Source of the DNA: Desmodesmus armatus
Lineage: Eukaryota; Chlorophyta; Chlorophyceae; Sphaeropleales; Scenedesmaceae
Length of the DNA: 64,000 bases
Assembly: GCA_007449985.2 (NCBI GenBank)
Contig: VIIQ02000005.1
Location: forward strand, 620,001-684,000
Direction of reading: 5' to 3'
Made by a program: the position numbers and the translations under genes. A model generated the notes under the pieces. The model saw only the letters and a program-made list of their open reading frames with translations. It was not told the origin of the DNA and searched no databases. Position 1 is the first letter of the stretch. Each line of letters opens with the position of its first letter. Below are positions 34,367-47,900 of this stretch, in pieces.

Positions 34367-37300
34367 ATGGGGCTGCTCAAATGCCTGTCCCCCAGGGCCT
34401 CCAGTGGAAAGGAAGGCGCCCTCCGCAGCGAGCTGCACCAAGTCAAAGCCCAGCTGGCTGAGGCCAAGATCACCATCGCAGATCTGAAGCAAGGCGCAGC
34501 CATTGATGGCCGCATCGGCACCAGCATTGCCCCCAACAAGACCTCTGTGGCAGTCCAGGCAAAGCCCCCTGTGGAGTGCGAGAGCCGCATCCCTCGCCCC
34601 GACGAGTGCCCTGCAGTCAAGTCCACAGGCACTGGCCCCACCCCCCGGGTCAGCGTCAACGACATCTCCATCGGCACTGCAGCAGCACCCAACAGCAGCG
34701 CGCCACCCGTGAGCCCAGGTGCCCTGCGCAGCCCCAAGGGAGGCTTTGGCAGCCCCACACGCGGCATGTTCAAGTCCCGCATCCCACCCAGCCCCTCCCC
34801 AGACGGCCCCAGGCGCAGCCACTCCCTGCGACAATCCGGGGTGTCCACTGCCTCCGCTGCCCCCAGCACAGCAGGCGCAGGGGTGGTGGGTCCCATGACC
34901 CTGGCTGCAGCATTAGAGGCAGCAGAGGGCAGCAGCAACCTTGAGGCAGGGGGCGGCTCAAACACCAGCAGTGATGCAGGGGCAGGGGCCCTGGCAGAGA
35001 GCAGCAGCCAGGCCCGTGCTGACTTCCTGGCTAACCAGGTGAAGATTGCTGATGCATTCAGGCAGTCCCTGGAGTCTGAGCTGCGCGACCTGAGGCTCAA
35101 GAATGCAGGGCTGCAGACACAGGTGGGCCAGGAGGAGTCTAGCAGCATGGTGCATGCCAGGGGCTCAAGGGAGCCTCCTGAGGCTTCCTGTGCTGCCCAT
35201 GAACATCAAGGCAACCGCGTTGGGATTAGTGGACGCTCATTTCCATATGGGTGTTGCCGATGGTGTCCTGCAGTCAGGAGGGCTGCGTGCTGACAGTGCA
35301 GCTACTGCATGGCAGGGCTGTTTACTGTGCAGGAGCGTCAACTAGCGCATGCATGCACATATCCTGCATTCACCTTTGCTGCACGTTGACATGCAAGTGA
35401 AGGCTGCTGGCTGGGAGCCATCCTGCTGATGCTGATGCATGTGGGTTTGTAATCTTTGCGCGGGTATGGCACAGACGGTCCTGAGAACCTGCAGGTGCAT
35501 GCCTGCGTGTCTTGCATGCGCATGTATGTCCTGCATGCATGCATGACCTGACACATTCTGATAACGCCTTGCTGCCATGTTTGCCGTATGCCGCAGGTGC
35601 TGACCCTTCAGACCAAGCTAGAAAAGGCTGTGCAGGCCCAGGTTGATGAGCTGGACAAGATAGAGAAGCTGCGCAAGGGGGGTGGCAGTGCTGACAACAA
35701 GGACTATGAGGCAGCACTGGCAGAGCTGGCAGCACTCAAGAGGAAGCTGCAGGAAATTGAGGCAGACAAGACAGGTGCGGCAGCAGGGGCCGGGTGGTTT
35801 AGGGGCAGGACTTTATGGGGTGGGTGGGGTGAAATTGAAGTGGCAGCGCGCAGGTTGGGGGGGAGCATAACAGCAGAGCTGCGCAGAACGCGCGACTTGT
35901 TGTGAGACATGTATGTACAGTACCAGTTGGCACAGTGCCCACCCCATGCTGCTTGTGCTGACTTGCAGTTCACATACGCATGGATGTCTCTCATATCCTG
36001 CAGCTCCGCCCTCTCTTCCCTCCCTCCTAACATTTCCTTTTGTCTGCATCCCCCTCCTCCTCCTCCACAGTTGCTGAGCAGCAGGCCAAGGCTGCCACCG
36101 AGATGGCCTCCTCCCACCAGATGCAGCTGTCAGCCACCACCGCCGAGCTGTCCTGCGTCAAGGCAGACCTGGCCACTGCACAGGCGCGCGTGCTGGAGCT
36201 GACAGCAGAGGGTGCACGCCTCAAGCAGCAGGTGCACAAGCTGGGCAAGGCTGCAGCCCGTGCTGATGAGCTTGAGGCGGCGCTGGCTGCTGCTAAGGAT
36301 GCTGCTGTTGAGGCTGAGGCGGAGCACAAGGACAAGCTGACTAAAGTGGGTTCTACTGCTGCTGCTGAGGCCGCCAGCGATGTGGATGGGGAGCAGCAGG
36401 AGGGGTGCTGAGGGTAGGGCTGTGCAGTGTACAGGGGCAGACAGAGGCAGGTTGCAGCGGCAGAGGCAGGTTGCAGCGGCAGAGGCAGAGTGCAGGTGTA
36501 GGTGCAGGCATAGGTGTGCAGAGAGTGACTGTGTGACTGCTGTGATCGGCCTGATGTGTAACGTGAGGCTCAGTCAGTCTTGAGGCTCCGGTCCAGCACA
36601 CGAGCGAGCGAGTGATATGTGCAATAGCCGGGCTCTGTTGACTACGTTGTTTTCAACCAGCTTGACCCGCAGCAACAGCACTGACAGCCTAGATGGTCTG
36701 CACAGGACCCCAGCACGGCAGAAGGCAGCACACCACAGCACAGCAGAGGACAGGGAAGGACAGCACACCACAGCAATGCAGCACAGCAGACGACAGCACC
36801 AGACTCTCTCTCTCTCTCCAAAGAACTCACGCAGCAGGATTGGTGGGCACAGCGCAGCAGGGCAATCAAGTCGAACTAGCACTGCGCCAGCACCTGCAGC
36901 AACCAGGTTGCCTTCATCAGCCAGCAGTTGCACACACAGCCAGACCTAGTCATGCCGGTCAACTGGTTCCACTCTTTGTGTCAACACACGCACTGGCGCA
37001 TGCAGCCCCTTGCTTGACGTCCTTCATGTTTGTCCATGTGATGCTCACCTCCTGTTGCACCTGAGCAGCAGTGGTGCCCACATCCTGCCTTCAAGCTACC
37101 TGCCATCACCCGAGCGCCTACTCGCCTCTGCACCCCCCCCCTCCCACCTAACCCGTCTTCTTCTTTCTCTTCTGCCCTCCTGCTCCTCTGTCCCCCGCCT
37201 TCCCGCCCTTTTCTGCCTCCTCACCATCTGCTGTTCCTCCGTTCAGCTTGAGGAGGAGCTGCGCACCAGCAAGGCCATCAGTGAGTCAACCTGTGAGGAG

Positions 37301-38275
37301 CTGCTAGCCCTGTCAGCCACCCACAGCGAGCTCAAGCAGGCCTACTTCAAAATGGAGGCAGAGTCAAAGCAGCACGACCAGCTGGTGCATATTGTGCAGC
37401 AGGAGCTGGCAGAGATGTCCTACTTTGCAGCAGCAGGCCGCGTGGCCCTCGGCCTCTGCAACGCAGAGGACGCACCCATGATCTCAGGGGCCGTACTTGT
37501 TACACCCACACACTCGGGCACTGTCTCTCCTCAGCTGGTGTCTGGCTTCTCACAGCCAGCAGGCCATGCTGCACGCGAACAGGAGGAGGCAACAGAGCAG
37601 CAGAGGGCCAGCAGCAGCAACGGCAGGGGCAACCCTGGTAACAGCACCCAGAGGAGCAACAAGCTTGTGGAGGACACCACAGCGGTGTGTATTGCTGCCG
37701 CAGCAGCCGCCGGGGCTGCAGCCGCCATTGCTGCCAACCCAGCCAGCCCCAAGGCATCCAGCCCAGCAGCAGCAGCCGGCGCTGCTGCAGCAGCCTACGA
37801 GACGCCTGGCAGCAACAGCAGCAGCAGGACTGCCACCCCCCGGGTGACCCCTCGCATTCTGAAGCCTGCTGATGAGCAGCTGGCCACCCAGGCAGCAGCA
37901 CCAGCAGCAGCAGCAGCCAGGCAGGCTGCCCTGGCCAGCTGTGACGGCTCAGCGGGCCAGGCAGCAGAGGCCGCATGCATTGCTGCTGCTCTGGCAGCAG
38001 CCAAGGTTGCCCTGGATGACATTGACAAGTCCACAGTGCAGGGGGCAACAGCAGCGGGGGAGGGCAGCTGTGGGGGCGTGGATATCACAGCTGCCAACAG
38101 CCCGGCGCGTGTGTCGACAGCAGGCTGCATCAGTCAGGACGAGGGTGAGGGTGAGGAGGTGTGCTCGCCCCTGCAGGGCGACGGTGGTGAGGGCAGCAGC
38201 ACTCAGGGCCACAAGCACAGCAGGAGGTCTGAGAGGAGGCGCAAGAGGAAGGCGGAGCAGAAGAGGAAGGAGTGA
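34367..38275 (+). CDS. Coiled-coil protein with N-terminal dual-acylation signature, 745 aa
   Basis: Four exons close in phase: 34367-35122, 35597-35774, 36071-36345, 37247-38275. The N-terminus MGLLKCLSP fits the N-myristoylation pattern (Gly2, small residue at position 6) with Cys6 available for palmitoylation. A short coiled coil (ELHQVKAQLAEAKITIADLK) follows, then a Ser/Pro-rich linker (about 60-210). The main coiled coil spans roughly residues 220-445 (LQTKLEKAVQAQVDELDKIE, AEQQAKAATEMASS, LEEELRTSKAISEST). The C-terminal 300 residues are Ala/Ser-rich and end in a basic KHSRRSERRRKRKAEQKRKE tail. No known domain recognised. A membrane-tethered scaffold is inferred. A 19-bp tandem repeat lies in the last intron. 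Confidence 0.75.
36442..36488. repeat. 19-bp tandem repeat, 2.5 copies
   Basis: cagaggcaggttgcagcgg repeats from 36442 and 36461 with a partial third copy, in the intron between exons 36071-36345 and 37247-38275. Confidence 0.85.
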
Positions 38276-41200
38276 GATGGAGGATGGGTAGGGGGGGCTT
38301 GAAGGAACGTCCTACGTAGGTATATACCTACTGTCAACTGCCGGCTGGCCAGATGGTCAACTTGAGCTGCATGCTGTGTCGAGCTGGGTGGCCTGTTGAG
38401 TGTCCTGTGAAGTCAGGGGCAGGTGATGGTCAGGGTCTGTGATGCACTGTGCATCCATCTGCTGCTGTGCCGTGTAGGGGGGCCGGTGAGGAAGGGAACA
38501 GCAGCGGCAGGTAGCTGCACAAGCTGTGTGTGGTATTGCTTTGTTTGGTGCAGTGCATGCACACATCAGGGGGGGTTTGGTGTGGTGTCATACAGTGGTT
38601 GTAGTGGTCATGGGCTGGTTGTGCTGAGAATCAGGTTGGTACTGAGAATCAAGCCCTCAGCTTTGAGGCTGCATGTGTACTGCATCTTGGCAGCGCCAAA
38701 TAATGGCATCCAAACGCATCAGCAGATACAGGCAGAAAGCTGTGCACTCCTGTGTGTGCATATGGGGTGCTGGTCTGTTGCTGGTATCGACAATACCAGC
38801 CAGCCTGGCATGTACTGCAGCAGTAACAAGGCGTTATGCGGTGTCAAGAGCGAGGTGGTCCGCTGTCGCCGAGTTCCATACTCCTTCAAAGCTGGCACTG
38901 ACCAGCGCATCATCACTGGCATGCACTGGGGAGCCACCCTTTGAGTTTGTGCTGAAATTTCACTCCATGCACTCAACTTGTGGTGACGGCTGTCATTCTC
39001 GCCTGCTTCACTTCCACTTAGATGCCATGCATGGCGGCCCTCATGGTTGTAGTGTCTGTGCCTAGTTGTAGTGAGTTGAGTGGAGCAAAGTTGGCAACCC
39101 ATTGGTGAATGGTTCTGTATAGTTGTGGCGGCCTGATAGGCAGGCCTTTGGTAAGACATAGAGGATCGTGTGGCGCTGTGCTGGGCAGCTTGACACTGCA
39201 GCAAGCAGCATGCAGTGGCAGCGTTTTAGCTACGTGTGCTGCCCATGTCAGCACCTAGTCATAGTGTGCCCCGTGTTTCACCAGCTACCTCACAGGGCGG
39301 CAGCTGCACTTGTCGTGATTCGTTGTTGGGTTTGATTTCAAATCAAACCAAGTTGGTCAGCTGGAGCTGTGCTTCACCCTGTTGGTCATGCTTGCTGAGC
39401 ACAGGGTTTTGCACACATGCATGATCTCATGTGTGTTATGTTGCAGGTGGTATGCCTCGGTGGCTGGATGCAGGAAATGACAGCTTGGCTCCTGTCATGC
39501 TGTGTGGTACAATAATCGGCTGAGGGACAGAGTGCCATGGGGCTAGGTAGATGTATGGTTTGGGCAGGGTAGACAGACAAGTAGCGCAAGGTGACGGTGC
39601 CAACTTGGGTGCATAGTGCATGGTTTCTTTGCAGGGGCACCACACACTGTGTGCTGCCCATAGGCATGCATGCTGCTTAAGTAGCCAGTCCACCTGATGG
39701 CATCACCACCTCGTTGTCCCTTCATAACATTGGCTCCTTAGCCATGCTTGAAGGCTTCCCGTGTCATCTTTGGTTTGAGTTGAGCCACCATGGCTCCAGC
39801 TGCAGGCAACACATTGCTGCTTCTTGAAGGCTGACATGAGGGTTGACGACTTATGGGGAGGTGGGTGCATGCATGCCCATATGGGCAGAGGAATGTTAGT
39901 TGCCAGCGCTGCACTGACTGGTGTACTACGTGAAGTACAAGGCAACTGATGAGCCACCCTGATGGTTGGGCGGCCTTGGCCCCTCAGCTGCTGGTTTTTA
40001 AAAGGTTTCCAAGGGGGGGCGCACCCCCCACCGGCTGGCCACACACAACTCAGCTGAGTAAACTCGACTGCCGGGGGCCGGAGGCAAGCCGCACCGATGA
40101 GGGATCAGCTGCTGGTAGGCACTTCAGCAGGAGCTTGAGCTCCTGCGCTGCTCAGGCCTCCTTGTGCTGGCCATGACATCATGTGTGTGCAGGAAGCTCA
40201 GCAGTGCTTGCTCACAGTTGAGCAACCACGCCTGCTCCTGAGTTGAGGGAACTTGATTGCAGCTGCATGGTGATAGCATACATGCCCTGAAAGCTGATAT
40301 TATAACTGTGACGTCCTGTCTCTTGCATTACACAGAATGGGGTTTTGTGGGTTGTGTGGTTCTGTTGAATGGGCAGCTGCACCCTTGCCAGGCGCGTGGG
40401 ATGTGTTGCACCTCTGAGCTGCGCATATTGATGGCCATGCTGTTGAAATCAACAGCTCAGGTGCATCAGACTGTGTGGGGCGTAGCCTGCTATGTGTGCG
40501 TATGTGGTGTGTATGACAAGGGGCAATGGCAGTCAGGTGATTGTCTGTGATGGCGTTGGTAAGGCTTCTGTAACATGTGTCACACACAGTCGTGTGTGAA
40601 GTTGGCTACGGCTGCTCAGGCGCCCTGCATGGAGTGTGATAACAGCAATGTAACCCTATCTGACAAAAAAATGCAAGAAGCAAAAACTGAGTTACTACCC
40701 TGCCCTGTTCCAGTTGCAGCCTTGGGAGGGCATGGTGCAGTACAGTACCTGACAACTTTACAGGTTGCACAAGCAACCAGTCAACAAAGTGCACCAGGCG
40801 ATCTGCTGGCTATGTCTGGACATGAATATACACAGGTCAGCCATCAGCAAGACCCAAGTTGTCCAGCGCCGCAGGCAACCATAACCACCCTGACTCCATC
40901 ATGGAGACATGATGTGCACCACAGAAGTTCTTGACGTCATCTAACTGCCCATGACTATGCAAGTTGTTACTCAGCTTGCTGCATGTGGCACATTGGGAAT
41001 ATGCCCCACTCAAAGGGAATCCAAACCCTCAAAAGGAAGAAGTAGTGCAGTACAAGTACACCAACAGCTGCCGTCATGACACTGACATCTTACAACCATC
41101 AGCCAGCCATGCAGGCAGGGGAATGTGGTGTCAGACACCATTGCCAAGCACAACAAAAGCCAGCGCCTCACAGACGCAGCCAGCATCAACAAAGAGCGGG

Positions 41201-41975
41201 ACGTGCCATGTGCGGCCACCCGGCACACAACAATGCCACCGTAACTGTCCAGTAGCAACTTCCTGGTGGCTCATCATCAGCACTGCCAGAAACTGTGCTT
41301 CTCACAAATCAAGCTCAACAGAACCAGCAGGCCAGCTGCCAAAAGATTCAGGCAGCATTCCGCTGCAACATGCGTTAGGGTGCTGTACATGCCGCAGTAT
41401 AGTTGTGCAACGTACATACAGCATGGGTACAGTTGAATGCTTGCCCCGCCACTTGGTAGGCTGGAAGCAAGCTGTGCTTTAGTACCGTGACATCCTTGAC
41501 ACCTTGCCATATAAATCCAGCCATCTATTGAAGGGCTTCTGAATACTTCGCTTTGATGCTGTGTTCAACACAGCACACCACATCATCTCAACACGCTATC
41601 CTTTGCTGCTGCTCATGTGGCAGGGTACACCCCAACCACGTGGTAACAGCACTGACAAAATATGCATGTGGCAGGCACAGAGAAGGAATGCATCAGCAAC
41701 CCCCACCCACCGAACCCGGCCCCCTAACCCCCCTGCGCATGCTCCTCCTCAACCCCACTCTCCCACAGCGTTCCATTCTCAGTAATGTGCACTGACCATA
41801 ATCTCCCCCGACAGCAGGCCCAAGACACTTGAAGACTGACCGCCACAAAGCATTTCCTCCCTGCACAATCAAACACCCACACTACCACCACCACTGACAA
41901 CAGCTGCTTCCCAGTACCCCTCACACCCAATGCTTTAAACGCTCTGAATGATGCAAGACAACACACAGACTGAGC
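38276..41975. other. 3.7-kb gene-poor region between convergent genes
   Basis: Only short ORFs without domain, splice or compositional support. Near 40013-40030 a G7-cgca-C6 inverted repeat could form a hairpin. A TTACA at 41090-41094 (TGTAA on minus) may end the CBP60-like transcript. No RNA gene recognised. Confidence 0.45.
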
Positions 41976-44900
41976 TCAGTGAGTTTCCTGGTTGAGCCTG
42001 CTGCGCCCACCAGCTGCTGCTGCTGCCGCTGCTGCTGCTGCAAAGGGGCCGACTGCAGCGTCTGGTGCCTCGCGCGCTGCCTCTCCCCCCTGCTGGCCCT
42101 CCTCTGGGTCCTGCAGTATGGACTCCAGGTTGGCACTGGGCCGGGGGCTGCCAAGGTTCACCTGGTTGAGCGCCTGCAGGCACAGCCACACATCCACACA
42201 CACATAGCCTGTGAGTTGGAGAGTGAAACATCTGTCACAGACTGCCATCCTTTCCATGTGCTCTTGCTGTCAAGCCGGATGAGGCACAACCAGCTCGCCC
42301 TTTACCACCCTTCCCTCCTCCCCTCACTCCGCTCGTCATCAGACATGTGACATATAGGGTTCGCTGTTGTCACTGATGGGTGTCAGTGACATAGGGATGC
42401 CCAGATCTGGGCTCTCTAGAGGCTTAAATGCGGGGAGGCTCACATGTCCCTCTCACCTGTTTAAATGAGTCCTCCCCGCGCAGGTTGCTGTGCAGGAAGG
42501 CCAGGCTGCTGAGGAGGCGCAGGCTGTTCATGTCACCAGACATGGGCAGCAGCAGGCTGCTGCCGGTGGGGGCCAGACCTGTGCGCGCCATTGCGGCCAG
42601 GCCGCTGGTGCTGGGGGGCAGCAGGCTGTTGGCAATGTTGAGCGCAGACAGGCTGTTGGTCAGCACTGCAGGCAGCAGGATGGCAGGATACACATGGGGT
42701 CAACCACCAGTCACACTGCAATGCACAGCTTAGCATCCACGTGCTTTGTGGGTTTGAAACCAGAGACAGCACCCTGGGCGCAAACGCGCTGCCTTGTGCC
42801 TGGGCAAAACCATCATGCAAGCATGCTGCGCAGGCACAGGACATGCAATAGCACTCACTGCCTGCTTACAGGGCATAGCCAGTGCTTGCTGCTGCCAGGG
42901 GCTAGCCCCCACCCCCCGCCCCCTGACGGTAGCGCAACCGCATCACAGCAAACCACATCACAGCACAGGTTGCCCAGCAGTCTACTCACCCAGATCTCCT
43001 CCATGCTCCCCCCTGCCCTGCTGCGCCCTGCCGTCCTGGTCCTGCTGCTGCTGCTGGTCGCCAGCTGCTGCTGCCGCCCCTGCCCTCAAGTCACTGCTGA
43101 GCTGCTCCAGCAGCTGCGCCACATCCTTGGGCCCAAACATGTCACTCGGCAGCTGGGGCAGCGTAGAGGGCAGCTCCAGACCAAGGTCTGTGGTGGCAGC
43201 GGGCTGCACTGCACCTGTTGGAGCACTGCTGCTGGAGGGGCCTGAACGGGGGACTGGCAGGTGCCGCCCTGCACCTGCAAGGGAGGGGTGTGGAGGGAGG
43301 GTGGGGAGGGATGGGGAGGGAGGGTCAGAGGGAGTGGGTGCAAGTGAGTGACGGTTGTAGGGAGGGGGGGGGCTGGATGGGGAGCCAAAGGCTGCTGTTG
43401 GTTGCTGTGGTATGGCTGTATGGTGGTTGGAGTTGTGTATTGTGGGCACGTGGAAAGAATGTGGTGTTACATCTGAAGGAGTGTACACCATGCGGGTGTC
43501 CAGACAACATTCAACTGGCAGTCGCCTGCATCTCCGCTCCTGACCCAATCAACAACACCAGCACACATACAAACACCAAAACACATACGATCAATGTGGA
43601 ACAGATGATGCATGGCCATGCAGTGCATCTGCAGCTTTCATCATGCAGCAAGTGAAAGATATGACAAGCCATGCTTGAGCGCACACAATTATGCACACGT
43701 CTGCAGCAAACCCATCAACATGCATCAACAGGTGCAAACTTGGTCCAAGGCACACACTCAATGCACCAACACACTCCTACTTGTGGGCATAACAAAACCA
43801 GCACACAAAGCACACAGCATGCATGGCTGCAGGCGCCAACACCAAAACACCAGGCAAATCCAGACACAGCAGCACTACATGCTCCCACTCACACTGCTGA
43901 CAGCACAGCCACACCCCCAGCCTGCCTAGGCCCCGACCTACTCACCTCCAGCACCACCACCTTCAACCCCGCGCCAACAGCACCAGCAGCCCGCACCACC
44001 CCCACCCCCACGGTCCCCCCAGCCCCTGTCCTCCACTCACTCTCTCTGTGGTACAGTGTGCGTCCAGCCACCGCTCCAATATCCTCCTCCTCCTCCTCCC
44101 CAGCTCCCCTGCTGCGCTTGTTTCCGTTGCCAGCAGCAGCCTCCGCAGCAGCAGCGGCAGCAGCCGCCGCCAGTGCTGCCACTGCTGCTGCCGCGTTGAT
44201 GGTGCCGGCGTCACTCGTGTCACTAGCATGGCGCAGGTCCATGGTGTCGTGCAGGGCGCGCTCCACGTTGTCAAAGGGGTGCTGGTGCAGGAAGGCGCTG
44301 TCGTGGGCGTCGTCTGCAGCTGGGGGCAGCGGGGCGCCACCCTCAGTGCCTGACACAGAGGACATGGCCACATCACTGTGGTGACCCATGCCAGGGGTCG
44401 AGCTGCCGGCCTGCAGGATGATCAAGGGGGGTGTGGAGGGGGACACACAGCGGAACTCAGTGATAGCTCAGGAGGGGGCATGTGTGCTAGGCGCTGATGT
44501 GGATGATGCGCAGGGTGCCCCTTGCAAAAGAGGCATCTTGCTGTGTGCTGCTCGCGGGGAGGTCCATGCACACATGCGCACTGTTGCACCTGACAAACAA
44601 TTTGTACATTGGCGTACCTGACCAGAGGCCCGCACACATGCACCCTGCTTCACAATCCCTTCTACCCCTAGAAGCACCAGTCCATGGTGCCAACATCCAA
44701 GTCATCCCCTTCCCTGCCCTGCTGGCGCACCTGGTCGCCTCCTGCTGCTGCAGCTGCTGCGTTGAACTGTGAGGCCACACCACCAGGGGGTATGTTGGGG
44801 TACATCTGCTGCACACCACCACCCTGAGCTGGCATTTGGGCCAAGGCATCCCTCAGCACAGCAGGGTAGGCACTGTGGTCAGGCATGCCGCCGTTGCCTG

Positions 44901-47900
44901 CTGCTGCTGCCGCCGCTGCTGCCATTGCTGCCACTGAAGAGGGTGTGTCGGGGCCCATCCCTGCTGGTGCCATGTGTGGGATGCCGGGGTTGGCTGAGAT
45001 GGGCTGGCCAGACCAGGCGTTCACACGGTCCTGAGCAATTGGAGGGACAGAGAGCGAAGCGCCAAGTAACAAATCAGGACCGGCAGAGTGACAAAGTGAT
45101 GGGGGGTGGGGCATGACGAGGGCAAGGAGAGAATAAAAGGGCTGTGGAACACATGGCAAGGGTTGATGGCACTACCGATAGCCTATTCAATCGCCCAATT
45201 GGTGGCACTGGGGACCACTCACTGCACTGCCTGCATCAAGGCGCTCTGTCCCCTTGTGCCTGCTCAATCATTGCATATTGCTAGTGCCTTCCAAGGGTAG
45301 TAACATCACCCCACCCCACCCCACCCCATCCCAGCCTGTCCACTCACGATTGGCTGTGTGAGTATCTGCCAGCCCCTGTGGCTGTGCCTCCAGCAGTCCT
45401 CTGCTGTGCGTGTGAGGCTGAGCACCACAGGGTCCTGCGCGTCCTTGATGTCCATCACCTGCAGGCGAGGGAAGCCGTCCACACCCAGCATGTTCTGCAC
45501 CAGGGCAGCAGGCTTGTCCAGCAGAACCTGAGGGCAGGAAAATGGGCAGCCGCAACGGGGGCACGCACACGGAAACAGCTTGTTGGGGGGTGCACGTCTT
45601 GAGTACTCTATTGACATGTGCATAAACATGCATGGCAGCGTTCGACTCCATGTTGCAACGTCACGACTGACTCTGTCAAAGCAACAACCCCCCTCCAAGA
45701 GACAAACGGCCGCTTACATGCCTCGCCTGAATCCATTTTGTCCAATTAAACCCTCCCCCCTCACCTGCGCCTGCTTTGAGTAGTAGAGCAGTCCCTGGCC
45801 GCTGCCGTCTGGCGCCATCCATATGCGTATGTTGTTGTCGTCGTACACAATCTTCTCCGTCAGCACCTGGCGCAGTGAGTCCCACTTGTGCTTGTGGCGG
45901 CCACGCATGTTGAGCATCTCAAGCAGCTTGTTCTCAACCTTCCTGCACACACAAACACACACCTGTCGTCATGACATGCACTTGATGGTTGTATCTCATG
46001 TGTTTAACACACCACCCACACAGCAACACTCAGCTCAATTCCCCTGCCCATCAACACGTCCAATCATGCTTGTCTGGGCCACCCCGTTGTGATCCAATAG
46101 CAGCAGCTGGCTGTTGCTACCAGACAACCCATGGTTGCTAATACCCCGCGCCTCCTGGGACCCCCCTGCCATCTTCCCCAGAGTTGGTCTGTCTTGCACA
46201 TCACTTCCTCAAATTTTCTTGTTTCCCCTCGAACTCCATGTCCCCCGCCCCCCAGGGTTGCGTACCTGTTTGTCTCAGCATACTCCACCAGCTTCTTGAG
46301 GTCCTGCACCGTGTCCACACACTCCACAGGCACGTCCTGGCCCAGGTGTGCGCGCGCGTCCTTCAGCCTGTTGGCGCTGACAACACCTATGAAGCGCAGC
46401 CGCGTGATCTCGTCCTTGTAGTGGGGGAACGCTGACTTGCGGTAGTCGTTCAGCGCACGCTGCGTCTTCACCTGGGGGGGGGGGGAGGACCGGAGGGATG
46501 AGCAGGGTGAACAAGTCGCAGGGGGAGGGGTGAGGAGGGAGGGTACCAAGAGGGCCGATACCAGCAGCAGGTTCATCGCTCTGTTGTGTGGATCGTTCAG
46601 GGGTTGCATATTAGGAGAGCAGACAAGCTGCCTCCTTGAAAGCAGGACCCAACCAGGCTGTCGACACGTGCGCATTGACAGTAATTGATCATTCACCAAT
46701 CCTAGGGCTCACCACGAAGGGGTTTGACACTGCTGGTGTGACGTGGTCAATGGCCACCAGCTGCCCTCCCTCCCCGCGCCGCACAGCCAGCGCCATCAGC
46801 GCAAACTTGCCGGCAGTGGCCCCCTCAAACTTTGCCGTGTCGTTCTTGTCAGCGACAAACACGTCTGGCAGGCGGGCGCGGCCGCCCTGCAGCGGCACCA
46901 CCACTGTGCCGTTGATCTGAGCCCTGTTGGCCCCTGTGGCCTGAAGGATGGGGGTGCCCTGTGGACACATACAGACAACACACACATATTGCGGAGGGTG
47001 CTCGACAGCTTGATTTCTGCAACTTGTATGATGGAGTGTTTGTGTATGAGTGACGCAGAGTTGCGATGCGCGTGGGGACAGTGGAAGCTAGCATGTTCAA
47101 CCACCTGGACGCTTGGCAGTGGAAGTTAGAATGCCTGAATGTCAGCAGCTGCCGCCTGCCTCAGTTCCAACAGTTGCCTTGGGACCTAAGAAGGTGCAAG
47201 CGCTTGCCGTGTATGCGTTGACACACGCCTTGCAATTAGCAGAGACATGTCAGCATGGCATTCAGATGCGCGCGTGTATGGTGTCTCCCAGTCAGTTTCA
47301 TTGCCTCCACCCAGCCACTCACATTGTCAGACTGCAGCAGCGTCTTGATGGTGTGCAGGGGGCTGGATGCAGTGGGGTCATAGTACTCCCCATCAATGGC
47401 CACCAGCTGCAGCAACACAAAGGAGTGGTGCAGCACGACACAATCAGCTCACACCATGCACACAAGGTCCGTCCACAGACCCTCCCTCCCTGCAGCCCCT
47501 GTGGGTGCACACCAGCTGGTTTCAGCTGCTGCTCAGGCACTGGGTTGTATGGGTTTTAGGCCACATGATGGTGCCGATGTCAGTGTTACTGGAACTGCCC
47601 AACAAGTCTCTTGCTGTCTTCCTTGCTTCCTTCAATTCCGCCCCTTGGCTGAGGCCGGCCTCACCTGCACCTCCACCCCTGGTGCTGAGAAGGTCTCCCC
47701 CGTTGATGCGTTGTACAGCTCCACACACACGTCCGCGTCACAGCGTGCGCGCAGCACCTGGTTGTCAGCGTACGCTTCATCAAAGTTGTCGCTGGCTGCA
47801 CACGTCTTGTGGGGGTTGTGCTTGCACAGCGGGCAGTCCATGTTGGCACAGCCCAGGTACCTGGGGGTGGGAGGGATAACGGACAGACACGGTGAAGCAG

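Noticed and set aside
41979..42350. Plus-strand ORF with poly-Ala/Cys
   Set aside because: Antisense of the last CBP60-like exon (42173-41976).
44668..45030. Treating the CBP60-like gene and the exons at 41976-44410 as two genes
   Set aside because: No start codon or promoter is needed: exon 45030-44731 joins the downstream exons in phase to a clean stop. Kept only as an alternative isoform.
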